This document shows, one piece after another, positions 9,956-18,750 of a stretch of DNA of 64,000 nucleotides. This DNA comes from KBS-96 sp963722585 (GTDB taxonomy: Bacteria; Acidobacteriota; Terriglobia; Bryobacterales; Bryobacteraceae). Position 1 is the first letter of the stretch, and the number at the start of each line of letters is the position of its first letter. The notes beneath the pieces are model-generated. The model was not told where the DNA came from, did no database searches, and saw only the letters and a program-made list of their open reading frames with translations. The stretch spans positions 1 to 64,000 of the forward strand of contig CAVRNU010000024.1 of the NCBI GenBank assembly GCA_963722585.1. The letters run 5' to 3'. The translations under genes were made by a program, and so were the position numbers.

Positions 9956-11281
9956 CTACTGATTGATTACGGAGCCATCATCGCGGCGTACGACGCCCCA
10001 GCCGCCGTTATAGCGCGACCCAGGTCCCTTTTCCGATCCAAAGGGATACTTGGCCGCAGCCTTTTCATTTATCTCCACACCCCATCCCGGCTTTTCGTTG
10101 GCATAGACGTAGCCGTCTTTGACGACGGGATAGCCGTCGAAAACTTCGTTGATGCGGTCGTTCGGAAATGTCCATTCCTGAATACCGAAGTTGGTGCAAA
10201 CCACATCGAGAGTGACGTTGGCGCAGTGCCCAATAGGCGAGACGTCGCCGGGGCCGTGCCAGGCGGTTTTCACTTGGAAGGCGTCGGCGAGAGCGGCGAT
10301 TTTCAGAGCAGGCGTCAACCCTCCGGCTTGCGAGACATGCAGGCGGATATAGTCGATCACGCTCTGTTCGATGAGCTCCTGCCACTCATGAGGATTGTTC
10401 AGCAGTTCTCCCATGGCCAGCGGCGTCGTGCAATTGGCCCGAATCTGCTTGAAGTACGCGATGTTTTCAGGCGAAAGCGCGTCTTCGAGGTAGAACAAGC
10501 GGAACGGCTCCATGTCTTTCGCAAACTGCACGGCAAGGCGAGGGGGGACACGCTCATGGACATCGTGTAGCAGCCCGATCTCGGGCCCCAGCGCTTCACG
10601 GGCCGACTGAAAGAGCTGAAGCGTGCGCCTGACATACGGTTCAGGTTCGAAAACCGGATCGGAAGGCGCGGCCGTCATCGCCTGGTTTTGGTTTGCCTGG
10701 GGCCGGCCGGCTCCGTAAGCAGCCTGACCCGGTATGCCCACCTGCAGCCGGACAACTTTGATGCCCTGGGACATCAGCTTCCTGGCTTGATCTATGGTTT
10801 GAGAAATCTCGGCGCCCGCGGCATGCGAGTAAATTAACGCCGCGCGCCTCGACTTCCCGCCCAAAAGCTCGTAGACCGGCATGTTGGCCTGGCGTCCTTT
10901 GATGTCCCACAGCGCCTGGTCAACCCCGCTGATGGCATTGTTCAGAACCGGCCCATTTCGCCAATACGACGAGTTGTACATCGCCTCCCAGAGATCGGTA
11001 ATGTTGTCGGTCGGCCTGCCCATGAGCAAAGGCTTGAGGTACCGATTGACAGCATCGACCACCAGTTCAGCCCGTTGGGTGAAGGTTGCGCAGCCGTAGC
11101 CATAGAGGCCGTCCTGGTCCGTCTGAATCTTCACCACGACGAGCCTTACGCCGGCCGGCGCGGTAGCGATCACGGAAATATCTTTGATTTTCGGAGTGGG
11201 CATGCCGCGCAGAGCGGGGCCGGTGAGCGGAAGTGCGGCGAGAGAAGTCAAGAACTCACGGCGTCGAAGACTGGTTCTCAT
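9956..11281 (-). CDS. Tat-exported mannonate dehydratase-like enolase
   Basis: About 441 residues, starting at MRTSLRRREFLTSLAAL (11281), a twin-arginine signal. The rest is an enolase-superfamily protein of the ManD/RspA type: capping domain, then a TIM barrel with metal ligands in LHDVHER, FYLEDALSPEN and LAMGELLNN, and the catalytic WHGPGD histidine near the end. Family members dehydrate D-mannonate to 2-keto-3-deoxygluconate or act on related sugar acids. The export signal is unusual for RspA itself but common among acidobacterial paralogues. Divergent from a DeoR-type regulator, which suggests sugar-acid control. Confidence 0.85.
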   Translation of the reverse strand: MRTSLRRREFLTSLAALPLTGPALRGMPTPKIKDISVIATAPAGVRLVVVKIQTDQDGLYGYGCATFTQRAELVVDAVNRYLKPLLMGRPTDNITDLWEAMYNSSYWRNGPVLNNAISGVDQALWDIKGRQANMPVYELLGGKSRRAALIYSHAAGAEISQTIDQARKLMSQGIKVVRLQVGIPGQAAYGAGRPQANQNQAMTAAPSDPVFEPEPYVRRTLQLFQSAREALGPEIGLLHDVHERVPPRLAVQFAKDMEPFRLFYLEDALSPENIAYFKQIRANCTTPLAMGELLNNPHEWQELIEQSVIDYIRLHVSQAGGLTPALKIAALADAFQVKTAWHGPGDVSPIGHCANVTLDVVCTNFGIQEWTFPNDRINEVFDGYPVVKDGYVYANEKPGWGVEINEKAAAKYPFGSEKGPGSRYNGGWGVVRRDDGSVINQ

Positions 11282-11538
11282 TGTGAAATGACATCGTATC
11301 TCAGGACCGGTTTGGCCGGAGCGATTCATCGGTTGTAGATTTTGAACAAACGAAGCCAACATTCCGGAGAATCGAGCCCAGGAGCTTTCCGACGCTTTCC
11401 TTCGAGATAGTTCAGAGGCGCCGAAAGGAAAGTAAAAGATAAAACCTGCTTGCGATTCCTACCCATATCCGCTGTATGATGGGCTAAAGATTCTTTCTTA
11501 GTGGTTTTCAGTTACTCGAAAAATTAAGTTTGCGACGA

Positions 11539-12330
11539 ATGTCTGTTGATCAGCCAGGTCGACTGTTAACTGAGGAACGCCGCCGTGAAATCGTTACCAT
11601 CCTGGAGCGCCAGGGAAGGGTGACGGTTTCTGAACTGCGGAAGCTGTTTGGGATTTCCGCCGTCACAGCGCGCGGCGATCTGGACGCTTTGCATGCCGGC
11701 GGCATGCTGGTGCGCTCCCACGGCGGAGGCATCCGGCCGCTTGTGGCAGGCCCCGACTACCCGTTGAAAGTACGCGAGACGATTCATCACGAAGAAAAGC
11801 AGCGGATGGCACGCGCCGCCGTGGAATTGATCCAGCCGTTCCAGACGGTCATGATTGGTTCCGGTACCACGTGCGCGGAGCTGGCCTCTCAGATACGCCG
11901 GAGCCCGCCGGAACATTTGACGGTAATCACGTATGCGTTGAACGTTGCTCTGAGGCTTGCCGACTCGCCTCATATAACGCTCATGCTCGTGGGTGGAATT
12001 TTTCGCCAGGTGTCGACGGCACTGGTGGGCCCGCAGGCTGAACAGATGATCGGCGGGCTTCATGCGGACCACTGCTTCCTGACTACGGTTGGGATTGATG
12101 CCGCGGTGGGAGTGACGACGCTCGATATTTTGGAAGCGCAGTTAAATGCAACCATGCTGAGCGCAGCGCGGCAAGTGACGATACTGGCGGACTCGTCGAA
12201 ATTTGGTCACAGGAGTCTGGCGGTTATTGCCAGTGCACGGCATCTCCATCGCATCATCACGGACGAGCGAGTGGCCCCGGAAGCGGTGAAGGCGTTCCAG
12301 GATCTGGGAATCGAGGTCGTGGTGGTTTAG
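11539..12330 (+). CDS. DeoR/GlpR-family transcriptional regulator
   Basis: About 263 residues from ATG 11539 (MSVDQPGRLLTEERR). The N-terminal winged helix shows the DeoR signature (RREIVTILERQGRVTVSELRKLFGIS, AVTARGDLDALHAGGMLVRSHGG). The C-terminal DeoRC domain binds phosphorylated sugar effectors, with VMIGSGTTCAELA and the late ILADSSKFGHRSL motif. Normally a repressor of sugar catabolism genes. It is divergent from the mannonate-dehydratase-like gene across about 257 bp, so that gene and its neighbours are the natural candidate targets. No clear operator repeat was identified. Confidence 0.93.
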   Translation: MSVDQPGRLLTEERRREIVTILERQGRVTVSELRKLFGISAVTARGDLDALHAGGMLVRSHGGGIRPLVAGPDYPLKVRETIHHEEKQRMARAAVELIQPFQTVMIGSGTTCAELASQIRRSPPEHLTVITYALNVALRLADSPHITLMLVGGIFRQVSTALVGPQAEQMIGGLHADHCFLTTVGIDAAVGVTTLDILEAQLNATMLSAARQVTILADSSKFGHRSLAVIASARHLHRIITDERVAPEAVKAFQDLGIEVVVV

Positions 12331-12369
12331 CCCCTGGTTTGGCGCTCTGATATCTTGCTCCATTAAGCG

Positions 12370-13107
12370 ATGGCAGCGGCACGAATTGTTCCCGAAAGAA
12401 TCGACCGCCGGGAACTCGAGCATGAGCTTCGCGCAGCAGCGGACGCAGAAAAAGCGGCTAACCTCGCCTGGTTTTTCAAGACCGGCAAAGGGCAGTATGG
12501 GGAGGGCGACTGCTTTCTTGGAATTACGGTTCCGCGGCTGCGGAAAATAGCTCTCCGGTACCGACTGTTGTCTCTGAAGGAAACGGCATGTTTGCTCAAG
12601 TCGCCGATACACGAGCACCGCTTAGCCGCGTTGGAGATTCTCGTTTCGCAATACGAGCGCGGTACGGAAGCCATTAGGGGCGCGATTTTCGAGTTCTACC
12701 TGACGCATACGGCAGGCATTAACAACTGGGACCTGGTCGACGCCTCGGCCCCTTACATCGTCGGTAAACACCTCTGCACGCAATCACGACGGATTCTTGA
12801 TGAGCTCGCGGCTTCCGAAAATTTATGGGAGCGCCGTATCGCCATTATTTCTACTCTCGCCTTGATCAAGCAAGGCGAAATTGACGACACATTTCGAATC
12901 GCACAGAAGCTGTTGCCCGACCGTCACGATTTGATTCATAAGGCCGTAGGCTGGGCGCTCCGCGAAACGGGCAAAGTCTCGCGGACGAGGCTGCTTCAAT
13001 TTCTGAAGCGGAATTATTCGTCGATGCCGAGAGCAACGCTTCGATACGCCATCGAGCATTTGCCAGATGAGCGGCGAAAAAGGATTCTGGCGGGCGACTT
13101 TGGTTGA
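12370..13107 (+). CDS. AlkD-like DNA alkylation repair protein
   Basis: 245 residues of HEAT-like helical repeats, matching the AlkC/AlkD DNA glycosylase family that removes N3- and N7-alkylated purines. Diagnostic segments: WFFKTGKGQYGEGDCFLGI at the N-terminus, NNWDLVDASAPYIVG in the middle (the Asp of WDLVD is the catalytic residue in AlkD) and ERRIAIISTLALIKQG with the conserved Arg. The usual length of the family is about 225-240, so it is complete. It starts 40 bp after the DeoR stop and precedes the ABC ATPase gene by about 34 bp. Confidence 0.93.
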   Translation: MAAARIVPERIDRRELEHELRAAADAEKAANLAWFFKTGKGQYGEGDCFLGITVPRLRKIALRYRLLSLKETACLLKSPIHEHRLAALEILVSQYERGTEAIRGAIFEFYLTHTAGINNWDLVDASAPYIVGKHLCTQSRRILDELAASENLWERRIAIISTLALIKQGEIDDTFRIAQKLLPDRHDLIHKAVGWALRETGKVSRTRLLQFLKRNYSSMPRATLRYAIEHLPDERRKRILAGDFG

Positions 13108-13141
13108 GATATTTTGAGGTTCTGCCCGTTATGCTCGAAGC

Positions 13142-13813
13142 ATGGCGTTTCTCGAGGTCGACCGGATCACGAAAGTCTACCAGTCGAACGGATCGACGGT
13201 GACGGCGCTCGGCGGTGTATCTCTCAAAGGTGAACCGGGCGAGTGGATTGCGGTCATGGGGCCGAGCGGATGCGGCAAATCGACGCTCCTGAATCTGTGT
13301 GGCGCGATGGATTTCCCAAATTCCGGGTCCGTCACGATCGGTGGGGCGAATACGAGCCAGCTTGGCGATAAGGCGCTTACAAAGCTTCGGCGCGAAAAAA
13401 TCGGCTTCATTTTTCAGAGCTTTCAGCTTCTTCAAAGTCTTTCCGCCGTCGAGAATGTCGAGACGCCCTTGTTGCTCGGACGGACGGCGAATGCAAGGAA
13501 AATCGCGGAGGAAACGCTCGCTTGGGTGGGATTGGGCGAGTACGCTCGCCGATTGCCGCATCAACTTTCGGGAGGGGAGCAGCAACGGGTAGCGATTGCG
13601 AGAGCCGTGGTTTCCGGTCCCGCGCTCATTTTGGCGGATGAGCCGACGGGGAACCTCGACACGAAAACAGGTGAAACGATTTTGAAGCTGCTGCGGCGTG
13701 TTGCGGTTGAGCGGAAAACTCTGGTGCTGATGGCGACGCATAGCGCGGAAGCGGCGACGCAGGCGGATCGTATCGTGCGGCTTCGCGACGGAATCATAGC
13801 CGAGGAAGGTTGA
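13142..13813 (+). CDS. ABC transporter ATP-binding protein (LolD/MacB type)
   Basis: 223 residues with Walker A GPSGCGKSTL, Q-loop FQSFQLLQSLSAVENV, signature LSGGEQQRVAIARA, Walker B LILADEPTGNLD and an H-loop MATHSAEAA. The VENVETPLLL style and LADEPTGNLD are typical of ATPases pairing with FtsX-type permeases for lipoprotein release or macrolide/antimicrobial-peptide efflux. Its permease follows immediately in the same reading frame, separated by only the TGA at 13811-13813. The pair likely moves a lipid or lipoprotein out of the inner membrane; the cargo is unknown. Confidence 0.93.
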   Translation: MAFLEVDRITKVYQSNGSTVTALGGVSLKGEPGEWIAVMGPSGCGKSTLLNLCGAMDFPNSGSVTIGGANTSQLGDKALTKLRREKIGFIFQSFQLLQSLSAVENVETPLLLGRTANARKIAEETLAWVGLGEYARRLPHQLSGGEQQRVAIARAVVSGPALILADEPTGNLDTKTGETILKLLRRVAVERKTLVLMATHSAEAATQADRIVRLRDGIIAEEG

Positions 13814-16333
13814 CTGGAGCTCGTCGAACTGTTTTACCGCCTCATTATCCGGCCGTTAGTTCGCGATCGCTTGCGCACGCTGCTAACCGCCGTCTCGATC
13901 GCGCTCGGTGTCTCGGTAGTTGTCGCAATCGACCTCGCGGGCCGCGCGGCCGCCGGCAGTTTTGAGTCGTCGGTCGAGACTTTGAGCGGCAGCTCGTCGC
14001 TGATTATTACAGCCACTGGCGGAGTGGATGAACGGCTGCTCGGCAAGCTGGTGCAGTTGCCTTTCCCGTTTCGCTTCACGGCCAGGATCGAGGACTTTGC
14101 CACGCAAGAAGGCCGCGGGCCGGCTCTGCCGCTCATCGGTTTAGACCTGGTGAACAACGCCTCATCGGGAGGGAATGAGGATTCCGTCGATTTTTCGAAT
14201 ATTCATAATCCCATCCTCGCGGGAGCGAGTCTTGGATGGCGAAAGGGGCAGGTGGTCCGGCTACTCATTAACGATCGAATGCAGGATTTCACAGTCGCCG
14301 GCGTTCTGCCCAACGAGACACGGGGCGTGAGTGAGAATAACGCGATTGTCGCCGACATCGGGCTGGCTCAGGTTGCAACACACAAGCTTGGGCGCTTGGA
14401 TTCGATCGCCGTAACGACTCCCAATTACGGATCGCTCGAGCATTGGGAGCGGTTGGTTCGCGACGCGCTTCCCGTATCGGTCAGCGTGGAGCGCGCGGGC
14501 GCACGAACGGATGAAAACCGCAAGATGCTGGCTGCATTTCGATGGAACTTGCGAGTGTTGAGCTATATCTCGCTCGTTGTGGGAGCCTTTCTCATCTACA
14601 ACACGATTGCGGTTTCGGTGGTTCGAAGACGGGCTGAGATTGGCATTCTGCGGGCATTAGGTTTGGCGAAGGCGGGCGTGCTTGCAGGGTTTCTGATGGA
14701 GGCCTCCGCATTCGGACTGGTGGGCGGCGTGGCGGGGCTTGGGCTAGGGCGTGCGCTTGCACTTGGCGCTGTGAGGTTAATTGGCGACACTGTCCAAAAG
14801 CTTTATATAAGCAGCCGGCCTGGGCCGATCGAGTTTACGGCGTATTCGGTGCTGTCCGGGTTGGTTTTGGCGATTGGAATGTCCGTAGCGGCAGCGCTCG
14901 CACCTGCGTTCGAAGCATCGAGAGTGCCCCCCACGGAGGCCATGGCGCGGGGCCGCCGGGAATACGTCACACGGCTGCGTGTGAAGCAGCACCTACTAAT
15001 TGGATTGATTCTAGGAGCGGCGTCGGTGATCAGCGCGCTACAGCAGCCTGTAGCGGGCCGGCCGCTGTTCGGCTATCTCTCGGCGATGCTGATGATTGCG
15101 GCGGCTGCTGTCATAATCCCTCCCGGGATAGCGTTTGCTTCACGCGTTTTGAGCCGCTTGGTGGAACGCGTAATAGGAGTGGAGGGCCTTCTGGCACTGC
15201 GCGGACTCTCTACTTCGCTGAACCGCACATCGGTGCTGGTGGGGGCGCTTGCCACCGCCGTAGCCATGCTATCGAGCGTTGGGATTATGGTTGGAAGCTT
15301 TCGCGAGACCGTGGCGCTGTGGATGGATAGCGAACTCAAAGCAGACTTTTATCTGCGTCCGGCAGGCAGCTCGGCTGCCGACAGGCATCCGACGATGGCT
15401 CCCATTGTGGCTGATGAAATTGAAGCGATACCCGGCGTGGCGGCGGTAGACCGGTCCCGCGTGTATCCGATCACGTATCGCGGGCTGCCGGCTTCGCTAG
15501 GCGGCGGAGAAACTAAAACTGTGGAAGCTGAATCCGCAACGCGCTTCCTTCCGGGTGAAGACCGGACGCGCATTCTGAACGAGCTGCCGCGGGGCGACAA
15601 TGTCGTCGTTAGCGAACCGTTTGCGAATAAGCACCACATTCGGGCTGGCGACTCAATACGCCTTGCGGTAGGTGAACGGGTTTGCGCATTCCACGTGCTG
15701 GGCATTTACTACGACTATTCGACGGAGCGCGGTTTCGTGGTGATGGACCGCCGCACGCTGCTCAAGTACCTTCCCGATCCGGCGGCGTCGAGCCTTGCTG
15801 CCTACCTAAAGCCGGGCGCGAATGCCTCGCAAGTACGCTCGGCGATCGATCGCGCCATCGGCTCCCGGGGCATCTTGCTGTTCACCAACTCGAAACTGAG
15901 GCATGACGCGCTCGGTATTTTCGACCGCACATTTCAAATCACATGGGCCTTGGAGGTAGTGGCGATCGCGGTGGCGGTGATGGGTATTGCGGGAGCGCTG
16001 CTCGCGCTGGTTATCGATCGCAAGCGACAGTTTGCGCTGCTGCGATTTTTGGGCACGGACAAGTCGCAGATTCGCAAAATCATCCTGGCTGAAGCAGGGC
16101 TACTGGGTCTTTTTTCTACGGCGATTGGAGTTGCGCTTGGCACCGTGCTTTCAGTGGTTCTAATTTATGTGATCAATAAGCAATCGTTCGGCTGGACCAT
16201 TCAGTTTCACTGGCCAATCGCGCTGCTGCTCCTGGCATTGGCAGGCGTGAACGCTTCGACGCTTGTGGCGGGACTGTTCCCGGCCCGCAGAGCCGTTCAA
16301 ATGCAGCCGATCGAAGTGATGCATGAAGAATAA
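13814..16333 (+). CDS. FtsX-like ABC permease, large two-block type
   Basis: About 839 residues with two FtsX blocks, each an extracytoplasmic domain plus a membrane block (RRRAEIGILRALGLAKAGVLAGF at mid-protein, RKRQFALLRFLGTDKSQIRKI near the end) and a C-terminal ARRAVQMQPIEVMHEE. The only ordinary start is TTG 13871, which would cut off the expected N-terminal LVELFYRLIIRPLVRDRLRT. I therefore place the start at CTG 13814, directly after the ATPase TGA, with AGGAAGG 5 bp upstream. Works with the ATPase encoded just before it. Confidence 0.85.
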   Translation: MELVELFYRLIIRPLVRDRLRTLLTAVSIALGVSVVVAIDLAGRAAAGSFESSVETLSGSSSLIITATGGVDERLLGKLVQLPFPFRFTARIEDFATQEGRGPALPLIGLDLVNNASSGGNEDSVDFSNIHNPILAGASLGWRKGQVVRLLINDRMQDFTVAGVLPNETRGVSENNAIVADIGLAQVATHKLGRLDSIAVTTPNYGSLEHWERLVRDALPVSVSVERAGARTDENRKMLAAFRWNLRVLSYISLVVGAFLIYNTIAVSVVRRRAEIGILRALGLAKAGVLAGFLMEASAFGLVGGVAGLGLGRALALGAVRLIGDTVQKLYISSRPGPIEFTAYSVLSGLVLAIGMSVAAALAPAFEASRVPPTEAMARGRREYVTRLRVKQHLLIGLILGAASVISALQQPVAGRPLFGYLSAMLMIAAAAVIIPPGIAFASRVLSRLVERVIGVEGLLALRGLSTSLNRTSVLVGALATAVAMLSSVGIMVGSFRETVALWMDSELKADFYLRPAGSSAADRHPTMAPIVADEIEAIPGVAAVDRSRVYPITYRGLPASLGGGETKTVEAESATRFLPGEDRTRILNELPRGDNVVVSEPFANKHHIRAGDSIRLAVGERVCAFHVLGIYYDYSTERGFVVMDRRTLLKYLPDPAASSLAAYLKPGANASQVRSAIDRAIGSRGILLFTNSKLRHDALGIFDRTFQITWALEVVAIAVAVMGIAGALLALVIDRKRQFALLRFLGTDKSQIRKIILAEAGLLGLFSTAIGVALGTVLSVVLIYVINKQSFGWTIQFHWPIALLLLALAGVNASTLVAGLFPARRAVQMQPIEVMHEE

Positions 16334-16396
16334 AGCGGTCGCCAACAAGCCGCTCGAGTTTGGACCTGTGCCTGACTCGTATTGCAAACTTGTGGG

Positions 16397-16534
16397 GCAG
16401 GTTGTTAAACCTGCGGCCGATTGTTAATCGGCAGCCTTGAGGCTACCTTCGGTCCAGAGATAGAGCTGCCGTGGGACAGGCGTTTTCGCCACTCTTGTTC
16501 GTTCTTCGCCACCCTCAGCGTTCACTAAGCTGAG
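16397..16534. repeat. Cluster of short intergenic hairpins
   Basis: Between the permease and the ABC-F gene lie several palindromes. 16397-16414 is a 7-bp stem (GCAGGTT) with loop GTTA. 16416-16432 is a 7-bp stem (GCCGATT) with loop GTT. 16433-16444 is AGCC-TTGA-GGCT. 16479-16490 is GGCG-TTTT-CGCC. 16514-16534 has CTCAGC/GCTGAG arms. The first two share the GTT(A) loop and similar length, resembling dispersed REP-like elements. Nothing codes here. Confidence 0.6.
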
Positions 16535-16618
16535 TGTCAGCGAGGGAATTCGCTACACTATAGGTATTCCCACCTCGGGGGGCGAAAGCGTTCTTTGCCT
16601 CCGGCTGGTTTACCAATC

Positions 16619-18220
16619 ATGATTTCCGTAAGCAATGTAAGTATGCGATACGGCGGGAAGATCCTGTTCGAGGACGTTACCACTACGTTCCAGGCCAGCC
16701 GCCGGTATGGTTTAACGGGCCCGAATGGCGCCGGAAAAACCACCTTTATGAAGTTGCTCTCGGGCGAGCTTGATCCGCAAAAGGGCACCATCGTCAGGCC
16801 GAAGAAAGTCGGCGTTCTGCGTCAGGATCAGTTTGAATTCGACAAGTTTCGTGTGATCGACACCGTCGTGATGGGCAATCAGCCACTGTGGCGGGCGCTT
16901 GAAGAACGGGAACAGCTTTATGCCAAGCCGGAGCTGACCGATGCCGACGGCATGAGGCTGGGCGAACTGGAAGGCGTCGTAGCGGAAGAAGACGGCTACA
17001 CGGCCGAGAGCGATGCGGCAGTCCTGCTTGATGGCCTCGATATTCGCGAGAACCTGCACGACCGCAAGATGGGCGAACTCCAGGGCGGCCAAAAGGTCCG
17101 GGTTTTATTGGCGCAGGCGTTATTCGGCCATCCGCAAGCATTACTGCTCGACGAGCCCACAAATTATCTCGACCTTGAATCCATTCACTGGCTGCAAGAG
17201 TTCTTAGTGCGCTACGAGGGCGTGCTGATCGTGATTTCGCACGACCGGCACTTCTTAAATAGCGTGTCGACGCACACCGCCGACATCGATTATCAAGCCA
17301 TCATTACCTACACCGGCGGCTACGACGACATGGTCCTGCAGAAGACGCAGATCCGGGCGCGAATTGAATCCGAAAACGCGCAGCGCGAGAAGAAAATTGC
17401 GCAGCTCAACGAATTTATCGCCCGGTTTTCTGCGGGCACTCGCGCCAGCCAGGTAACTTCCCGCAAAAAAGAAGTCGAACGTCTTCAGACGCAGGAATTG
17501 GCCCGCTCGAACATACAGCGGCCCTACATCCGCTTCGATCAAAAACGTCCTTCAGGCCGCCACGCGCTCGAATTCAAGAACGTGGTGAAGGGTTATGACG
17601 GCTTGGAAGTCATTACGGGCTTTACGGCCGCTGTTCATCGCGCGCAAAAGGTCGCGATTATGGGCCGGAACGGCGCGGGCAAGACCACCCTGCTCAAGGC
17701 GTTGCTCGCAAATGCTCCCGGCGTAACCGACACCGACGTGGCAATCGATTCCGGCGAAGTCGAGTGGGGCCACGAAGCCCAAATCGGCTATTTCGCCCAG
17801 GATCATCGAAGCAGCATCCCGAACGGCACGACGGTGGAGGAGTGGCTGCACTCCCATGACCCTCAGGCGAGCCGCGAAGAGATCCGCGGACTCCTCGGCC
17901 AGATGCTCTTCCGCGGCGAGGAAGGACTGAAGCCAACCGATGCCCTATCGGGAGGAGAAGCGGCCCGGCTTATCTTTTGCAAATTGATGCTGCAGAAGCC
18001 CAACATTCTGGTTTTTGACGAGCCGACAAATCACCTTGACCTCGAATCGATCAATGCGCTGAATATCGCTCTCCAAAAATATGAAGGCACCGTGCTGCTG
18101 GTCACGCACGATGAAGACCTGATCGATGAAGTCGCCAGCCGCATCTGGCATTTCCGCGATCGGACAATCGAAGATTTCGTTGGGCCGTACGAAGAGTACA
18201 TGGCTGCCGCGCAGCGTTAA
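16619..18220 (+). CDS. ABC-F family ATPase (YbiT/Uup-like)
   Basis: About 533 residues from ATG 16619 (MISVSNVSMRYGGKILF). Two ABC cassettes without membrane segments: Walker A GPNGAGKTTFMKLLSG and GRNGAGKTTLLKALL; signatures LQGGQKVRVLLAQAL and LSGGEAARLIFCKLM; Walker B LLLDEPTNYLD and LVFDEPTNHLD. The linker is rich in charged residues (SRKKEVERLQTQELARS), as in ABC-F proteins that bind the ribosomal E site. These act in translation quality control or ribosome protection. The closest type by eye is YbiT. The stop overlaps the convergent gmhB stop by 4 bp. Confidence 0.93.
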   Translation: MISVSNVSMRYGGKILFEDVTTTFQASRRYGLTGPNGAGKTTFMKLLSGELDPQKGTIVRPKKVGVLRQDQFEFDKFRVIDTVVMGNQPLWRALEEREQLYAKPELTDADGMRLGELEGVVAEEDGYTAESDAAVLLDGLDIRENLHDRKMGELQGGQKVRVLLAQALFGHPQALLLDEPTNYLDLESIHWLQEFLVRYEGVLIVISHDRHFLNSVSTHTADIDYQAIITYTGGYDDMVLQKTQIRARIESENAQREKKIAQLNEFIARFSAGTRASQVTSRKKEVERLQTQELARSNIQRPYIRFDQKRPSGRHALEFKNVVKGYDGLEVITGFTAAVHRAQKVAIMGRNGAGKTTLLKALLANAPGVTDTDVAIDSGEVEWGHEAQIGYFAQDHRSSIPNGTTVEEWLHSHDPQASREEIRGLLGQMLFRGEEGLKPTDALSGGEAARLIFCKLMLQKPNILVFDEPTNHLDLESINALNIALQKYEGTVLLVTHDEDLIDEVASRIWHFRDRTIEDFVGPYEEYMAAAQR

Positions 18221-18741
18221 GTCAGCTGCAGCAGTTCGGATATGTTTCTGATAACGGCCCAGGCCCCCAACTCTCCAGCCGGCCGCGACTCGTTACCGAT
18301 TAACACCGGCCAGCACCCAGCTCGCGCGCCAGCTTCGCAATCGCTAAATTTGTCCCCCACCATGTAGCTCCGCTCGAGGTCGATATCCAACTCCCTGGCA
18401 GCTCGTAACAGCATTCCCGGCTCGGGCTTGCGGCAATCGCAATTGTCGGCGGGTGAATGAGGACACTCGTAGACTCCGTCGAGACCGATCCCCCGCGCTT
18501 CCAAAATCTTGCGAAAGCGGTCAACTACCGCTTGCGCCTCATCTTTGGTGATGAGCCCGCGCCCAACACCGGACTGATTACTGACAACAACCAGCAGAAA
18601 TCCACGCCGGCGCAACTCGGCGAGCGTTTCCACCACGCCAGGCAGCAACTCGATATCAGAAGGCCTTCTGATATAGCCGTGATCGACGACCAGGGTTCCG
18701 TCGCGGTCGAAAAAGAACGCACGGCGCGCAGAGTTGCTCAA
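18217..18741 (-). CDS. gmhB: D,D-heptose 1,7-bisphosphate phosphatase (HAD family)
   Basis: 174 residues, the normal size for GmhB, which removes the C7 phosphate in ADP-heptose synthesis for lipopolysaccharide core. HAD motif I FFFDRDGTLVVD, motif II VVSNQSGVGRG, zinc loop CPHSPADNCDCRKPEPGML (C-x-H ... C-x-C) and motif IV VGDKFSDCEAGARAG are all present. Convergent with the ABC-F gene and 9 bp beyond the TPR gene's 3' end on the same strand. Confidence 0.92.
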   Translation of the reverse strand: MSNSARRAFFFDRDGTLVVDHGYIRRPSDIELLPGVVETLAELRRRGFLLVVVSNQSGVGRGLITKDEAQAVVDRFRKILEARGIGLDGVYECPHSPADNCDCRKPEPGMLLRAARELDIDLERSYMVGDKFSDCEAGARAGCWPVLIGNESRPAGELGAWAVIRNISELLQLT

Positions 18742-18750
18742 TAGACGATT

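Noticed and set aside
13142..16333. A single fused MacB-type gene
   Set aside because: The TGA at 13811-13813 interrupts it; kept as two genes with read-through noted as a possibility only.
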